From: Panagrolaimus kolymaensis | Lineage: Eukaryota > Nematoda > Chromadorea > Rhabditida > Panagrolaimidae | Assembly: GCA_028622995.1 (NCBI GenBank) | Contig: JAJQJQ010000044.1 | Coordinates: 806,001 to 870,000 of the forward strand | Direction of reading: 5' to 3' | DNA length: 64,000 nucleotides | Shown here: positions 23,523 to 35,405 of the stretch, piece after piece | How positions within the stretch are numbered: the first letter of the stretch is position 1 | Layout: every line of letters starts with the position of its first letter | Translations under genes and position numbers: made by a program | Notes under the pieces: model-generated | The model's database searches: none | Seen by the model: only the letters and a program-made list of their open reading frames with translations | What the model was told of the DNA's origin: nothing

Positions 23523-26500
23523 ATGAGCGAAGTTTATTTTTTTGGAAGATAGTTGTTTGCTTTTAAAATAATAATACCAGAAAATTAATTAAGCCGGAAG
23601 TTTAAAATCTAAAAAAAATACAGTATTTTAAAAAGGCAGTAATGATGAAATAATATAAACGTGCATTTAGCGAAAATGATAAAATAAAAGAAAGAAAGAC
23701 GCGATTGTCAAAGGTGTTTAACGTCATTGATGACACAGACAGAGAGACAATACCCGAAAGTGGTAAGAGGAAATAGTGTGGCAGAGATTTTTAAAGAACC
23801 CAAACTAAATTTTATCCTAAAAATCTTTGCAGCTTTTTCTTATTTAACTTTTTTTTATTCCCTTTTTCCTTAAAGCCCAAGAACCTACAGTGTACCTTCA
23901 TCAAACTTATGCAGACCAAATCCGACACGCTACAACATTCCTTTTGCAAGTTATAAACTTTGATAACAAACAAAAATGAATAAAAGAAGTTGCAAAACTA
24001 TGAAGCTTCAAACATCAGTCTCAAAAACCTTTAAAAAAATCATACTAGAATGAATGAATGAAAGAATATTTTACTAATCTTTTTTGATTATTATTACATT
24101 CTTTAAAGACACAAAAAAAACTTATATTATTTTTTGTGTGTCTTTTTTTTTTACACCACCACGGAATTTTTTATTATAAAGGTTTCATAATTTTTATTAT
24201 TAATTTAAAAAAAACGTGTGATGAACTTGGAATTTAGAAAGACGACATTACTGATCAGCGTGAATATTTTTGTAGTCTGATTTTGGAGCGAGCTACTGTA
24301 AAAAGAAAAAAAAGTGACAAAAATCAATCTTTAAAAAAATTAATTTGAGAGCGATAGAATTTTTTTTTGAAAGGTTCAAAACTAAAAACAAAAAAAAATT
24401 GTTGCAGAAGTAAAGAATAATTTTTTCGAGTTTAAAATCTATCGATCGATTAAAAGTTCTTAAAAAATTTGATCATTTTTGCTACCTTTTTAAAATAAAT
24501 TTTGTGGAGTAACAAAAATTTTAAAAATGTTGTTATTTTTTTATACAACTTTTTTATTTGTTGTTTACAATTTGATAATCATCCATCCAATCATTCATGG
24601 AAAAAAATATGCATACACTCATTCATTCTCTTGATAGCCTCCGCATTTCTTTCACCCATATATTTTTTTTCTTTCTCGATTGCTTGGTTCTTTAAAAATT
24701 AAAAATAAGAGGAGTAGTTTCACAAAGAAGCAAAGAAGCAAAGAAGCAAAAAAAAATAAAGTTCAGGTGACTGATTTTTTTTTTTCTGAGGGTTGAAAGG
24801 AAGTTGAAGAGAAAAAAAATTTTTTTATGATAAGAAACTCACATTTTAAGATTTAAAAGTCGGAGGGTAAAAAAACAAAGGGGAAGAAAGCAAAAAACAT
24901 CGGAAATGAAAATCTTTTAAGTCGACGGATAATAAAAAAAGGGATCAACATTCCAAAGTGAAAAAAAAAAAAAGTATTTATTTTATCAGTCAAAAGTTTA
25001 GAAGAAATTCCAATGGGTAATTACCTTTTTTTCTTCTTTCTTTAAGCCTAAACCTATCGACATAGAAGAAGAAGTTAGCTGACTGTAGATAGAAAGGTCG
25101 CGAAATGAAAAGTTTGTCTGGACGCAAATTTAATTTAGGATTTCATTGCTAAAATGTCAGATTTTTTTAAAATTTGGAAATTCTTTCTATTCTTTATTTT
25201 TGAGTTAGAAAATAATTATTTTTTAATCAAATTTTTTCGGTCCAAAGAAAAAATTTAAAACAGTCAAGTTCGTTTACCGAAGCTTTAAAAATACTTCAAA
25301 ACCATAATTAAAAAAATTTTTAATGAGCCATTTAATATATAACAAAATTTTCCGAAGATGGAGCAATAAATTAATTTAAAGACGTAAAAGAATTACAAAA
25401 AAATGGGTAATAAAAAAAAAGATGAGATAATAGTCTTTAAACTTTAGCCACTGAGACGACCGCAAAAAATCACGAAAGACATGAAAATTTCATTGCTATC
25501 TAATAAATAAATTTATCAAATAAAAAACTATTAATTTTATTACTTCCAAAAAATTTTTTCGTTTTGATAATAAAAAAATTTATGGTTTCTTTTTTTTCTT
25601 CAAAAAATGGAGTTTACGATAAAAAAATATTTTCGAAGCAGGCGATAGAAATATAAACAACGGTGGATAAATAAAAAGCAGGCGATTTGAGAGGAAGTTG
25701 AAAGTTGGAAGAAAAAAATTTAAGACAAAAAAAATACACCACATCATCTTTGCTATTACACTTTTTTTTTCTGATAAAAAGAATTCATTGAAAAAGCAAA
25801 GAGAAAATAAAAGAAATAATAAGCTTAAGAAATTTTTTTTTTGCAAAAATATAAAGAAAAACAAGAAAAAATTATGTTTTAAAATAATATTAAAAAAATA
25901 AACAAAATAACACCACCACCTGATTTATTTTTGTCTCTTTTCAACCCTTTTTTGGTAAGTTTTTCTGTTGATAAAAATAGACCCAAGAAAAAGAAAAGTT
26001 GAGTGAGTTTTAATTCGATTTTATTATTTGATTTTGAAAATTTAATTTTGTTTATTCAATAAAAAAAAAGATGAAAAAAAAGAGTAAACAAAAAAATGAA
26101 TGTTTAAAAGTTCGGGGTTTCCCATTTGCCATTTGCCAATTTTTAAATGGCTTTTGAGCTTCAATGATAGTTGTCACAAAATCTTTTAAATTTTTTCTGG
26201 CACAAAAAATTATTAACATACCATTGATTATTTTTTTTAACGAACGAGAAATTTATGATAAATCAAAAATCAATCAAAGTCAAAAAAGCCTTTTGTATTT
26301 TTTTTATTTTCTAAAGAATACAATCAAGAAAGATAAAAACCACTAAAGTTTATTTCCGGTTCTTTAGGGTCGATTTTAGTATTTTTCTAATTCCATCAAG
26401 TTTTGTCTTTTTTTTATGACTGACAGATTAATACCCAAAAATAGTTTCCATCGTAAAAAAATTTATATATCACAGAAGGAAGGAATAAAATTCTTTATTA

Positions 26501-27750
26501 AAGCGCAAAGAAAAAAAGATAGCAGATAAAATGATAAAATAATTGTTGCTGATTTAAAAAAATTAGCTGGAAAATATCCGCCTTTTTTTCAACAACCAAA
26601 GAAACAAACCCGTGTTTAAGGAATGCAAGAAAGATAAAGAAAAAAAAAACCGCTATTTTAAATCACGTTTTTCCCTTTTTCTATCTCTCTTCTTTTTATT
26701 TTAAATGGTTTGCTTCTAACTAATCAACCACACGAAAACAGCTTTTTCTTTTATTATTTTCAAGTGATCATCAACACGCCGCCTAGCAATCATAATCGCT
26801 CGGAGGAGAAGAAGGAGAAGGGAAGCAGCAAGCGATGAAGCGTGACCAATGTTTGGCGATGAGATGATTTTACATACGTATCCCTTCAGGCATTTTTAGT
26901 TAGTAAAAAAATGGTCACGATCGAAAATTTTTAAAAAAATGCGAAGGAATGTAGCATAATTTTTTTTAACAAACTGACTTACAAACTAAACCGAATCGAA
27001 AAAAAAAAGAGAAGAGTGCTTTTGCGTAAAAATCAATGTAAAGAAAGAAAAGAAAAGAAAAACATAAGTTTTTTTTTATTTTGTTTGCGCGGGAGTAAAT
27101 TTTTTTTATGTAAAGAATAATTGGATGTTTTTGGAAGTAAGTACATAGCAATAAATAAGAGAGTGGAGGAGTACTCATAAAGATGTGTGTCAAAAATAAA
27201 CTAAAAACTCATTCTTGAACTACATTAATAGCTTCTATGAAACCAAATAAAAAAAAATGAGATAATTTCATCCTTTTTTTCTTCGCCTTGCCCAAATCTC
27301 AAAATTCTATTTGACATTTGTTTTTTATTTGTTTAACAAAGCACTCAAAAAACAAAAATTTATTAATATGTAGTTGTTTTTATTTTTGTGATTACCAAAA
27401 AAAACAATGAATCCTAAATAAATAAAGTTATGGTTTCCAAAAAAAGAAAGTAAAAACATGTTTTTTTCCGCAGAGAACTAAAATGGTTTCTGACATCCAT
27501 TTTTAGTAGTTTGGAAATCACGAAAAAAAACAAGCTAAAGAACAAATTTGAAATCTAAAACGAATAATAATTTTAGAAACTCTCAATCCACAAATTCGTC
27601 GTCAAAATTTAAAAAACAAAGTCTCAATACTTTTTCTTTGATCGAAATATTTTTTCTTCCTTTATTCTTACAGTATTCTTCTAAAATAAATGGTTTCACA
27701 AATAAATCAGTAAAAAAACTAAAAACGAAATAACCCTTTTTCATTACCTA
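23523..27750. other. Gene-poor AT-rich region, 4.2 kb
   Basis: Long A/T runs and low-complexity frames, with no recognisable protein or RNA gene. A triple AAGAAGCAA microrepeat occurs at about 24725-24750. A slightly GC-richer patch near 26775-26835 (CACGCCGCCTAGCAATC, then GGAGGAGAAGAAGGAGAAGG) stands out and could be regulatory. The region ends at the Helitron 3' terminus. Confidence 0.4.
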
Positions 27751-27778
27751 CTAGGCAAGAAGCGGCGCTCCGCGCCGC
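27751..27778 (-). terminator. Helitron 3' terminus: hairpin plus CTAG
   Basis: On the minus strand GCGGCGC-GGA-GCGCCGC (27778-27762) is a perfect 7-bp stem with a 3-base loop, followed by TTCTTGC and CTAG (27754-27751), with T as the next base. Rolling-circle Helitrons end in such a hairpin about 5-12 bases before CTRR and insert between A and T. Its GC content contrasts sharply with the surroundings. Confidence 0.82.
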
Positions 27779-28587
27779 CATATCTATTATATTACTTATT
27801 TTTTTTTCAATTTTATTGCTAACATATTACATACAATAAAAAAAAGAAATTTACAACACAAAATTGATATAAATTTTGGAGTTTCTTGTTGAAAGTTGAA
27901 GGAAGTTTTGGAGTTCGTAGAGTTGAGGATTTGATTTAGAGTTGAGAAGGATCTTATCACTATTTAATGATGATTCAAGATGAAGCAATTCTATTCGAGA
28001 AATAGCGAAAAACATAGACTAAAAACAAAATTTTATTTTAATATTAATAATAATAATAAACTAACAGTTTCACCAGAATTGCTACAGCGTAGATAGTAAA
28101 TAAGTCAGCATAATAAATATTGAATTGAAATATTTGTTGATGAATTGAGATCATAATATAATTTTGATGAAGCACATTATGTATTTGAAATAAGCGAGCA
28201 ACAGTGAAAAGAATGTCCTAAAAACAAAGGAAATAACAAAATAGAATATGAAAAAAAACTTACTGTTGATCTGAATGGCTGCTTTGTATAAAGTTGAATG
28301 AAGGAATATTTTGTTTGAATAAAGATGCTGCTTAGTGTTTATTTGCTCAAATCTGAAATAAAAAAAGAGAATAAATAAAATAAAAATAAAACACTTACCT
28401 CCTGCTCCAACTCTCATCCAACTCCAAAATGCTGCATACCCCGCAGTAGGGGACCACCATAAAGGTGGTTTAAAATAGATCCTCCGAAGAGTTAGTCAAT
28501 TAAGAAATCGGTTAAGTATAAATAGTTTGCCACGTATTTTATAAACTAAAAATTTGCCACCAGATCGTTTTTACGCCTCTTTAACTC

Positions 28588-30516
28588 CTAATTAATTATT
28601 TCCTTGTAAACATAATTTTTAACTTTATTATTCAATCGCTGTTGCCCAAAATATATTTTTAATGCAGACCATCGTTTTACACGTGAACATGCAACGTACA
28701 TTTGCCCATGGTTAAAAACATCCTTTCGCAAATCAATTCCAACCATTTCAAATGTTTGACCTTGGCTTTTGTTAATAGTCATGGCAAACGCAATCTTTAC
28801 TGGGAATTGCCTTCTTGCTAATGTAAATGGATAATTTTCTTCGTTATAAAGAAGAATTCGATGGATCATAACAATATCGTTCTTTTTATCACCAGTTAAA
28901 ATTTTACATTGTAATGTGTTGTTCATTAATCCAATAACCAAAAGCCTTGTTCCATTACATAATCCTTCAGCTTGACTGAGGTTTCTAATGAGCATAATAA
29001 CTGTATTTTTCCGCAAACGTAGTTCATGAGGTGGTAATGATGGAGGATTTAAGCTGTTTAAATATTCTTGGGTTAAAAGTTCTTGTAAAGCTTCACCTTC
29101 GATTGCCGAATCGATGCTACTATAAATTTTTTCGCCTTCTGCAGGTAACATTGCAACTACTTCATTGTTTAATTCATCAACATCTGCATTTCTTGCCGAA
29201 AGAATAGCTGAATTTGAAACATCGTTAAAACGATTCTGTCTTATTAAAGTTCCATAAACTTCTTCGACTAAATCGTTTTCAGTAATAAATTCTGTAGGAA
29301 TTTCAAAATTGTCATTTTCATCATTAACTTTCCCTTCGCCGATTTTTAACAAATATTCCGCAAATTCAGTTTCTTCTGCATCAGCACGCATATTTTGGTG
29401 TAATTTAAATTGTTCAAAACTTTTCCAGAGATTACTAAATTTTATTGATAGGTTAACACATTCTGAGCGAGTGCCATTTTTTCGGACAGGTAATAATTGA
29501 CGAAAGTCACCACCAAGTATAACAATTTTACCACCAAATGGTTCGTCAATTTTGGTAAAATCTCGCAATGTTCGATCCATGATTTCTAAAGCATATCGAG
29601 GTGCCATTGGGGTTTCATCACAAATGAAAACATCTGTATTTTTCAAATTTTCGGCTAGTTTTGTTTTTGGGGTTAAAATTGTATTTGAGTCTGAATAAAG
29701 AGGAGCCGGCAATCCTATTGTTTTATGTACAGTTTTCCCACCTGGTAATAAAATTGCTGCAATGCCGGTAAAAGCCATAGTTTGAACTTTTTTACCTTTG
29801 ACCCTTAACAAATGCCACAATGTTTTATAAACATAAGTTTTTCCAGATCCTCCTGGGCCATCAAGATAATAAAGTTTTTGGGAAATTTCATTGACGTTTT
29901 CGCTTGCATTTAAAACTTTATTAACGATTTCTTTTTGTTTGTCGTTCATTGTAGCAAACATTTGTTCACCGATAGCTTGATCACACGAAGAGTCATAGCG
30001 GTCATATTCTTCATCAAAAGTAAGATTTTGGTTCATTGTTGGGAAATTGGCTATTGATTTATCTTCATTTTCTAATAATCTGGCAATCTCTCGATAAGCT
30101 TTTTGGATAGCAATTTCCATTGGCATTGATATTGCAAAATCTTCAGCCATGTCTTCTTTAAACTCTTCCCAAAGATCTTGTGGTGCTAATGGTGAGCAAT
30201 GAATTAAAAGGCGTATAAATAATGATCGCATTTGGTATGGCATTAGTGAAACACTGGCTTCTGAAAGAACTCGATACCATTCTTTGTCGTCTTCTACTAA
30301 ACCTAATTCAAGACATGCTTCAGTGAATGTTTGGCAAATTTTTTCATCAACAGTCTTTAATTCATCAAAACTTGTGGCTCCTTTAACATGATTTAAAAGG
30401 ATTCGAAAGTGGAATAGTTCTTGATTTGTGGGAGAAACGGTGTACATTCTTCCGAGATTTTTAAAAGCACCTTTGCGTGTATTCCATTGAAATTTATATA
30501 CATCGCTTTTGTAATG
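28588..30516 (-). CDS. Pif1-like Helitron helicase, C-terminal part of a RepHel protein
   Basis: Open frame of 642 codons from just after a TAA at 30519-30517 to the stop at 28590-28588; the first ATG is at 30447. The frame upstream of that ATG still matches Helitron proteins (WNTRKGAFKNLGRMYTVSP), so the ATG is not the native start. SF1B helicase motifs are intact: Walker A GPGGSGKTYVYKTL, Walker B FICDETPMAP, motif III GGDFRQLLPV, motif V MTINKSQGQTF and motif VI YVACSRVKRW. There are no internal stops, which suggests recent activity or use in trans. The Rep endonuclease domain is missing. It unwinds DNA during rolling-circle transposition; as a single frame it cannot initiate transposition alone. 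Confidence 0.9.
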   Translation of the reverse strand, partial: HYKSDVYKFQWNTRKGAFKNLGRMYTVSPTNQELFHFRILLNHVKGATSFDELKTVDEKICQTFTEACLELGLVEDDKEWYRVLSEASVSLMPYQMRSLFIRLLIHCSPLAPQDLWEEFKEDMAEDFAISMPMEIAIQKAYREIARLLENEDKSIANFPTMNQNLTFDEEYDRYDSSCDQAIGEQMFATMNDKQKEIVNKVLNASENVNEISQKLYYLDGPGGSGKTYVYKTLWHLLRVKGKKVQTMAFTGIAAILLPGGKTVHKTIGLPAPLYSDSNTILTPKTKLAENLKNTDVFICDETPMAPRYALEIMDRTLRDFTKIDEPFGGKIVILGGDFRQLLPVRKNGTRSECVNLSIKFSNLWKSFEQFKLHQNMRADAEETEFAEYLLKIGEGKVNDENDNFEIPTEFITENDLVEEVYGTLIRQNRFNDVSNSAILSARNADVDELNNEVVAMLPAEGEKIYSSIDSAIEGEALQELLTQEYLNSLNPPSLPPHELRLRKNTVIMLIRNLSQAEGLCNGTRLLVIGLMNNTLQCKILTGDKKNDIVMIHRILLYNEENYPFTLARRQFPVKIAFAMTINKSQGQTFEMVGIDLRKDVFNHGQMYVACSRVKRWSALKIYFGQQRLNNKVKNYVYKEIIN

Positions 30517-31390
30517 TTAAATAATTTTTTTTACATTATAAGGCAAATTTTTTATACACTTTTCTTTTTACCTATATAAAGCTATATAAAAAGCCTTCTT
30601 TGGTATATTTGGATCTTTTGGGTATTTGGATGATTTTGGGTATTTGGGTCCTATGGCATCTATGGATAACTCAAAATAAACAACCGCTCATCGCTGCTTC
30701 TTTTTTATGCAATGGAAAGCATCATTCCTTTTCATTTGCGCATTATTCATTTTTTTATGCTAATTTTTTCATTTTTTTTATAAACTTTCCCATGCATCGT
30801 TTCCTGTTACAAACGAAATAACACACAATCAAAATTACTAGGAAGGATTTTATAATAAAGCCTCCAAACAAACTCTCTTCATTCCAACAAAAAAAAAAAC
30901 ACGAAAAATTAGGAAAGATCAATGTCGTCATAAAAAAACAATATAAAATATTGCTTGCAAAAATAAAATCTTTTTTCATCATCATTTCCTCCTCTTCCTT
31001 TTCCTTCTTCTGCTTTCCAAAAATAGGTAGTTGTTAGTTTCCATACATTTTTTTTTCTCTCGTTCGTCCATAAAAAATATGACGCAAATTGTTACAGTAA
31101 TCAAGCTACAACAAAAAAGAAGAAATTATTTAATCCAATAACACTATTTTAAGTTTTGTTATTTACGCTTTTTATTTTTGAACTTCTCGATCAAGAGCAA
31201 AAAAATGAACGATGAAAAAAGTGATTGAACTTTTTCCGACGAAAGTTCGATTGAGTTCATTGGTGAATGACGCACATTACAAAAATACATAAAAAGAAAA
31301 TGCTCTCAATCAAGAAAGAGCAACAGCAACAAAAAAAAAAAGATTAATTGAGACAAAAAAGGTAAGAAAAAAAGGGCAAGGAATACTGTA
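30517..31390. other. Non-coding region upstream of the Helitron helicase fragment
   Basis: Shows a short run of imperfect repeats of the type TTGGGTATTTGG at about 30600-30650. A TACAGTAATCAAG motif lies at 31093-31105. Otherwise AT-rich with no gene. The missing 5' Helitron end may lie here but no TC-type terminus can be assigned. Confidence 0.4.
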
Positions 31391-31519
31391 AATGTATGTG
31401 TTGCAACTCGTGAAACATCCGATAACAACTTGGCTTTTGCTGCAAGTGATTGCGATTATGAAGATGCTCAACCATATTTATGCCAAACTAAAGCATGTGA
31501 TTCGCGAGAAAAAGTTTGA
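31391..31519 (+). pseudogene. Fragment resembling the end of a C-type lectin domain
   Basis: The frame NVCVATRETSDNNLAFAASDC, continuing DYEDAQPYLCQTKAC and ending in TGA, looks like the last third of a C-type lectin-like domain: a Cys before the core, a W/A-SDC core Cys and the closing PYLCQ Cys. No signal peptide or upstream domain exons were found, so it is called a relic. The pattern is short and chance similarity is possible. Confidence 0.35.
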
Positions 31520-31701
31520 ACCCATAATTTTCAAAATCTCAAATAAAGTTAATGCTTATGCAAAAGCCAAGGAAATATTTTGAAAAAAAACAGTATTTAT
31601 TGAAAGCATTTGAAACACAAAACAAAACAAACAAAATAAAGACATGAAATTATGAAGCACAAAAAATGAAAGTTCAAAAAATCAACATGAAAAAAATAAT
31701 A

Positions 31702-32580
31702 TTAAAGTTCATGAATATGAAGAGTTGGCATTTCATTTTGAGGATCCCATGTTTTCATTTTTGCTTCCATTTCAGCTTTGAAAGTTTCATTTCTTAAACC
31801 ACCGAACGTAACGACAAGACGAGCATGAGGAGCAAGGACTTTCTAAAAATTTTGCTAATAAAGTAAAGCAAAAAATGTAAAAAAACAAACTATGAGAAGT
31901 TCATAAAACTGATTAACGATGATTGGTCCATGAAAAGAAAGATTAAGATATTTGATTCTGTTACTCCATGAAAGAATTTTAGACGAATCTTCATGTTGGA
32001 CATCTTGAACTTTGGCACTAAAAACAAACTTTTAATATTATAAATTATAAAATAAAACATACATAACACTTTCAGCATTTGGTAAATGAAGCAATAAATC
32101 TTCAAGGGAAATAATTTTACCATTTTCACCACGAATATTAGATGAAGTCCATAATTTAACCATACCAGATTGAGTAAAAAGGAGAAATTCTTCCATTGAA
32201 ATTTCACGTTCAGGAAACAACTTAATTTCTTTAGCTTCACAACGATGAATTTTTGTAATCATTCGTTTATCATAGGACCAACAGTTTATTTCATTTGTAA
32301 CGACATCAATCATTGGCATTTAATCAAAGTTACGAACATAAAGATCCATTTTGTGTGCAACAGAAGTGAAATAGCCAAAGTGGAATCTTTGAACAATGAG
32401 TTTTGGACTCCATTTGTGAAAGAATTTGCAAGTTTGACGGAGTTTGAGTTGAGTTTCAGCGTCAGCATTCTGTCGGATGTAGCACATGTGAGGATATGGA
32501 AAGGCGAAGTATTGTCTTTGAATATTGTCTTCATTAAAAGTAATTCTTGCACGGTGTAAAAAAAGTTGACGATCAGCCAT
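31702..32580 (-). pseudogene. Family B F-box-like gene B5, interrupted by an in-frame TAA
   Basis: Three exons, 32580-32063, 32017-31891 and 31842-31702, with exactly the family B intron positions and phases (518+127+141 nt). The start MADRQLFLHRARITF is followed by FAFPYPHMCYIRQNA and KLRQTCKFFHKWSP. A TAA at 32322-32320 (codon 87) stops the frame at almost the same aligned place as in B1, one codon later; an ATG follows directly. Beyond it the frame is open and family-like (DVVTNEINCWSYDKRM, WDPQNEMPTLHIHEL). B5 is clearly older than B1/B2. It is either a pseudogene or a gene split into an F-box-like peptide and a downstream part. Confidence 0.7.
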
Positions 32581-32719
32581 GTTTGCTAAAAAAATAAAAG
32601 CTATTAGTAAAGACAGCAACAACAAAATTAGTTAACATAGTCAAAAAAACGAACGCGAGAAAATATTGGGTTCAAGAAATGATAAAAAAAAATGAATTGA
32701 GCTTTGCTTTAGTTTTAGA

Positions 32720-33160
32720 GTTACAAAAAAAATTTTCTGATGCATTTCAAGAATATTTTCGTTATGAAACGCATAATATTTTTGAACTTCTGTGTTTTCA
32801 AATCACAAAAGTAATTATTTTTCAATTCAACAATATTTGGTTCAAAATCAGGAATTTCATCAAAATTTTCTTATGCTTCCATAGTTTCAAGTTTCAAGAT
32901 AGCTCGAAATATTGGAGAACGGGCTTCAAAAATGACTTTATGAACCTTAATAAAAGAAAAAACTTTAAATGTTTAGACTATTTATTTTAACAAAAAAAAG
33001 TTAACCATGAAAGAAATATCTTTGCATTTAATGGTAAAAAATTAGAAAAATTGTGTAAATCGATGACAATCATGCTAGCTTTTTCAACTTTGGTTGTTAT
33101 TTCTTTATGCTGTCTTTTAATTTTGTGCAACCGAAAATAAAAAGGTTTGATCCGACGATC
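32720..33160 (-). pseudogene. Relic of a BTB-domain gene
   Basis: From 32945 downward the minus strand reads VHKVIFEARSPIFRAILKLE, TMEA, stop, ENFDEIPDFEPNIVEL. This is the characteristic middle of a BTB/POZ domain (HKxxLxARSPxFxAxL then IxDFxPxxVE). A TTTATTAAG acceptor-like site precedes it. An upstream stretch at 33070-33000 may be the preceding exon. The in-frame TAA and loss of the downstream helices mark it as dead. BTB proteins are Cul3 ubiquitin-ligase adaptors, often in MATH-BTB families expanded in nematodes. Confidence 0.55.
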
Positions 33161-33622
33161 GCTGTTCTCGTTTACCAGATCCTAAAAAGCATTAAAAATA
33201 TTCAAAGTGATTTATTCCAAATATTAAAGATTTGTAACTTTTATTGAAACAAATTGTGAGAATGTAATAATTTTTTTATGGGATAAACAAAGTAATATTT
33301 GCCTATATTTTTCCAATTACTGGAAGTATCTTCATTAGATGCCTCAATATTCATTCACCAAAAAACGGAAGGCTATTATCATTAGAAAGAATGAATGCGG
33401 AGCTTTATTTGTTTGAAAATCCTCTTGATAAATTTGCATATCGTAAAACTTCTTCGCATTTTCCCATGCTTTTTTCCCATTTTAAGTGAATGTCATTTTT
33501 GCTTTCATTCATTTTTGTTTCTTTCTTTCCATTCAACAAACAGCAACAACAAATTGGTGGTGTGTTGTATTTGTATCTTCGTATCTGTCTATCTGCCTGC
33601 TTATCTTTACTTTTTGAAGAAA

Positions 33623-34766
33623 ATGGATAATCATGTTGTACTTATTCCATCTGAAGCTGTAATATTCAAATCATTAACTCAACCACAATCAGTTGAATTG
33701 GTTATTAAAAATACTTGGGATCAATCAATCATCTTCAAAATGAAAACAACTCGTCCACAAATATTTAAAATGCGTCCTGTTTTTGGTAAAGTTGATAAAA
33801 ATCAAGAGGTAAGTTAGTTAACTTTATTTTTTTAGAGATTATTCTAACAAGTTGATTTTTTTTTAGAAAACAATTCGATTAATTTTCAAAGGTTTTGGTC
33901 AAAAAGAAAAGCCACCGTGTTCAAGTGATCGTTTTACGATTGTTATTGCTCCTTCGCCAATCAATTGTCTTGATCCATCAAGAGTTTGGAAACAACTAAG
34001 CTGTCCTGAAGTTAGTAATGTTTATTTGTTTGATCCACTTTTACGAGAAGCTACAATGATGATTGGGATACTAAGCTGTCTAACTAGATATGTGTACCTT
34101 TGTTGGCTTGGTTTTTGACTGTTTTAATTAAACTACTAACTTGGAATTGCTATAATCATTTTTTTCTCAACTAACATATAAAATCCACGCCTTCCTATAA
34201 CTAACCAAAACCATTTTAATCCTCTTATCTTTCCACTTTTTTAGGTTTTAACTCAAACATCTCGAAAAGTTTTACGAATTGAATATGGTGAAGTTGATGA
34301 ATCTAAAATAACTTTGGCTCCACCTCAAATTGTATCTAAAACTCCTCAAGACCTTGATGCACTTCGTAAACAATATCCTAATGTATCAGATGGTATGCTT
34401 CAACAAGTTCCATCACCAATTCAACAAAAATCTGCTCCAACAAGTACTTTATCAACAAATCAAACCAATACTCCTCCTCCTCCAGCAGCAAGTAAGTTTC
34501 ATTTCTTTCTGTTTTTGGTTGTTTCTAAATCAAGGAAGATGTCTTCTGAAAGAACCTTCAACTTTCTGAACTATAAAGCTTTTGTGAGCTAACATATTTA
34601 ATGCTTTCTCTATTTTTTAGGCAAACAACCTTCAAATGCTGATCTCAATAACAACAATAACGACACCAAAGAAGACAATACCAACAACAACAAAAAACCA
34701 TCAAAAGATACAATTGAAGATTCTTCAAGTAGCTCAAGTGGTGATGGTGATAATAATAAAAAATGA
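33623..34766 (+). CDS. MSP-domain protein with Asn/Ser-rich tail (240 aa, four exons)
   Basis: Exons 33623-33808, 33867-34010, 34245-34491 and 34621-34766 sum to 723 nt in frame. Residues about 4-115 form a major sperm protein domain (immunoglobulin-like, VAP/MSP family): VVLIPSEAVIFKSLTQPQ, VELVIKNTWDQSIIFKMKTT, then FKMRPVFGKVDKNQE and a second half around FTIVIAPSP. After residue 130 the sequence is low complexity: PPPPAASK, an Asn/Asp run and DSSSSSSGDGDNNKK at the end. It has no TM helix, so it is not a VAP ER anchor. Location next to the sperm-type repeat gene (36285) supports a sperm or cytoskeletal role, but this is inference. Confidence 0.85.
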
Positions 34767-35405
34767 ATATAAATATTTTTTATTATATTGTAAAGTAACT
34801 AACTTGTATGTATGTGTGTTAAGTAAATAAAAGTGTTTGTAAATAAATCATCGATAAATGAGAATAATTATTTTGACTTTTTTTGTTTTGTTTCTTTGTT
34901 TGTTCCACGGAAAAGTGAGAGTTTGATGAAATCATGGAAATCAAGATGCAATTCGAAGAATTTGCTTTTCTTATTTTCGCCCCAGAAACGACCGTATTTT
35001 TTCTGGGGCGAAAATAACGAAGTGAATATCGTTCTAAATTCCGCGACATAATAGTTTGTTGCAATGTTTGAATCAAAATGAATAATAAAAGCTTTTGGTC
35101 ATAGACTATTCTGAATTAATGCATCCAATCACAGAAATTTTCTGCGTTAGTTAATCAATGCAATGGAGCTTCTCATATTCAATATCCTTAATTTATTTTC
35201 AAGCTGGACAACTATTGCAAGGTTTTGTGTTATTTTGAATGGGTTGGAAGCCATTTTCAAATCTAAAATTGGAGGATATTGTGTTAATTGTTTCTTGATT
35301 TAAAAGATTTTTTTATTCTAAATGCTGCGATGTTTACGGATAAATGGACGATGCTATCGTAATCTCATGCTCACACAAACTTTGCTAATTAAAGAAATTA
35401 AAATC

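Larger units (their letters stand above)
27751..30516 (-). mobile_element. Helitron, 3' part with helicase; 5' part missing or not recognisable
   Basis: On the minus strand a Pif1-type Helitron helicase frame (30516-28588) is followed 840 bases downstream by a textbook Helitron 3' end: a hairpin with 7-bp GC stem, seven bases, then CTAG next to a host T (27750). The Rep (HUH endonuclease) half that should precede the helicase is absent; upstream of a TAA at 30519-30517 the sequence is AT-rich and non-coding. The copy is therefore 5'-truncated, or Rep lies in exons that cannot be seen. The right boundary given is only the limit of recognisable coding homology. Confidence 0.8.
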
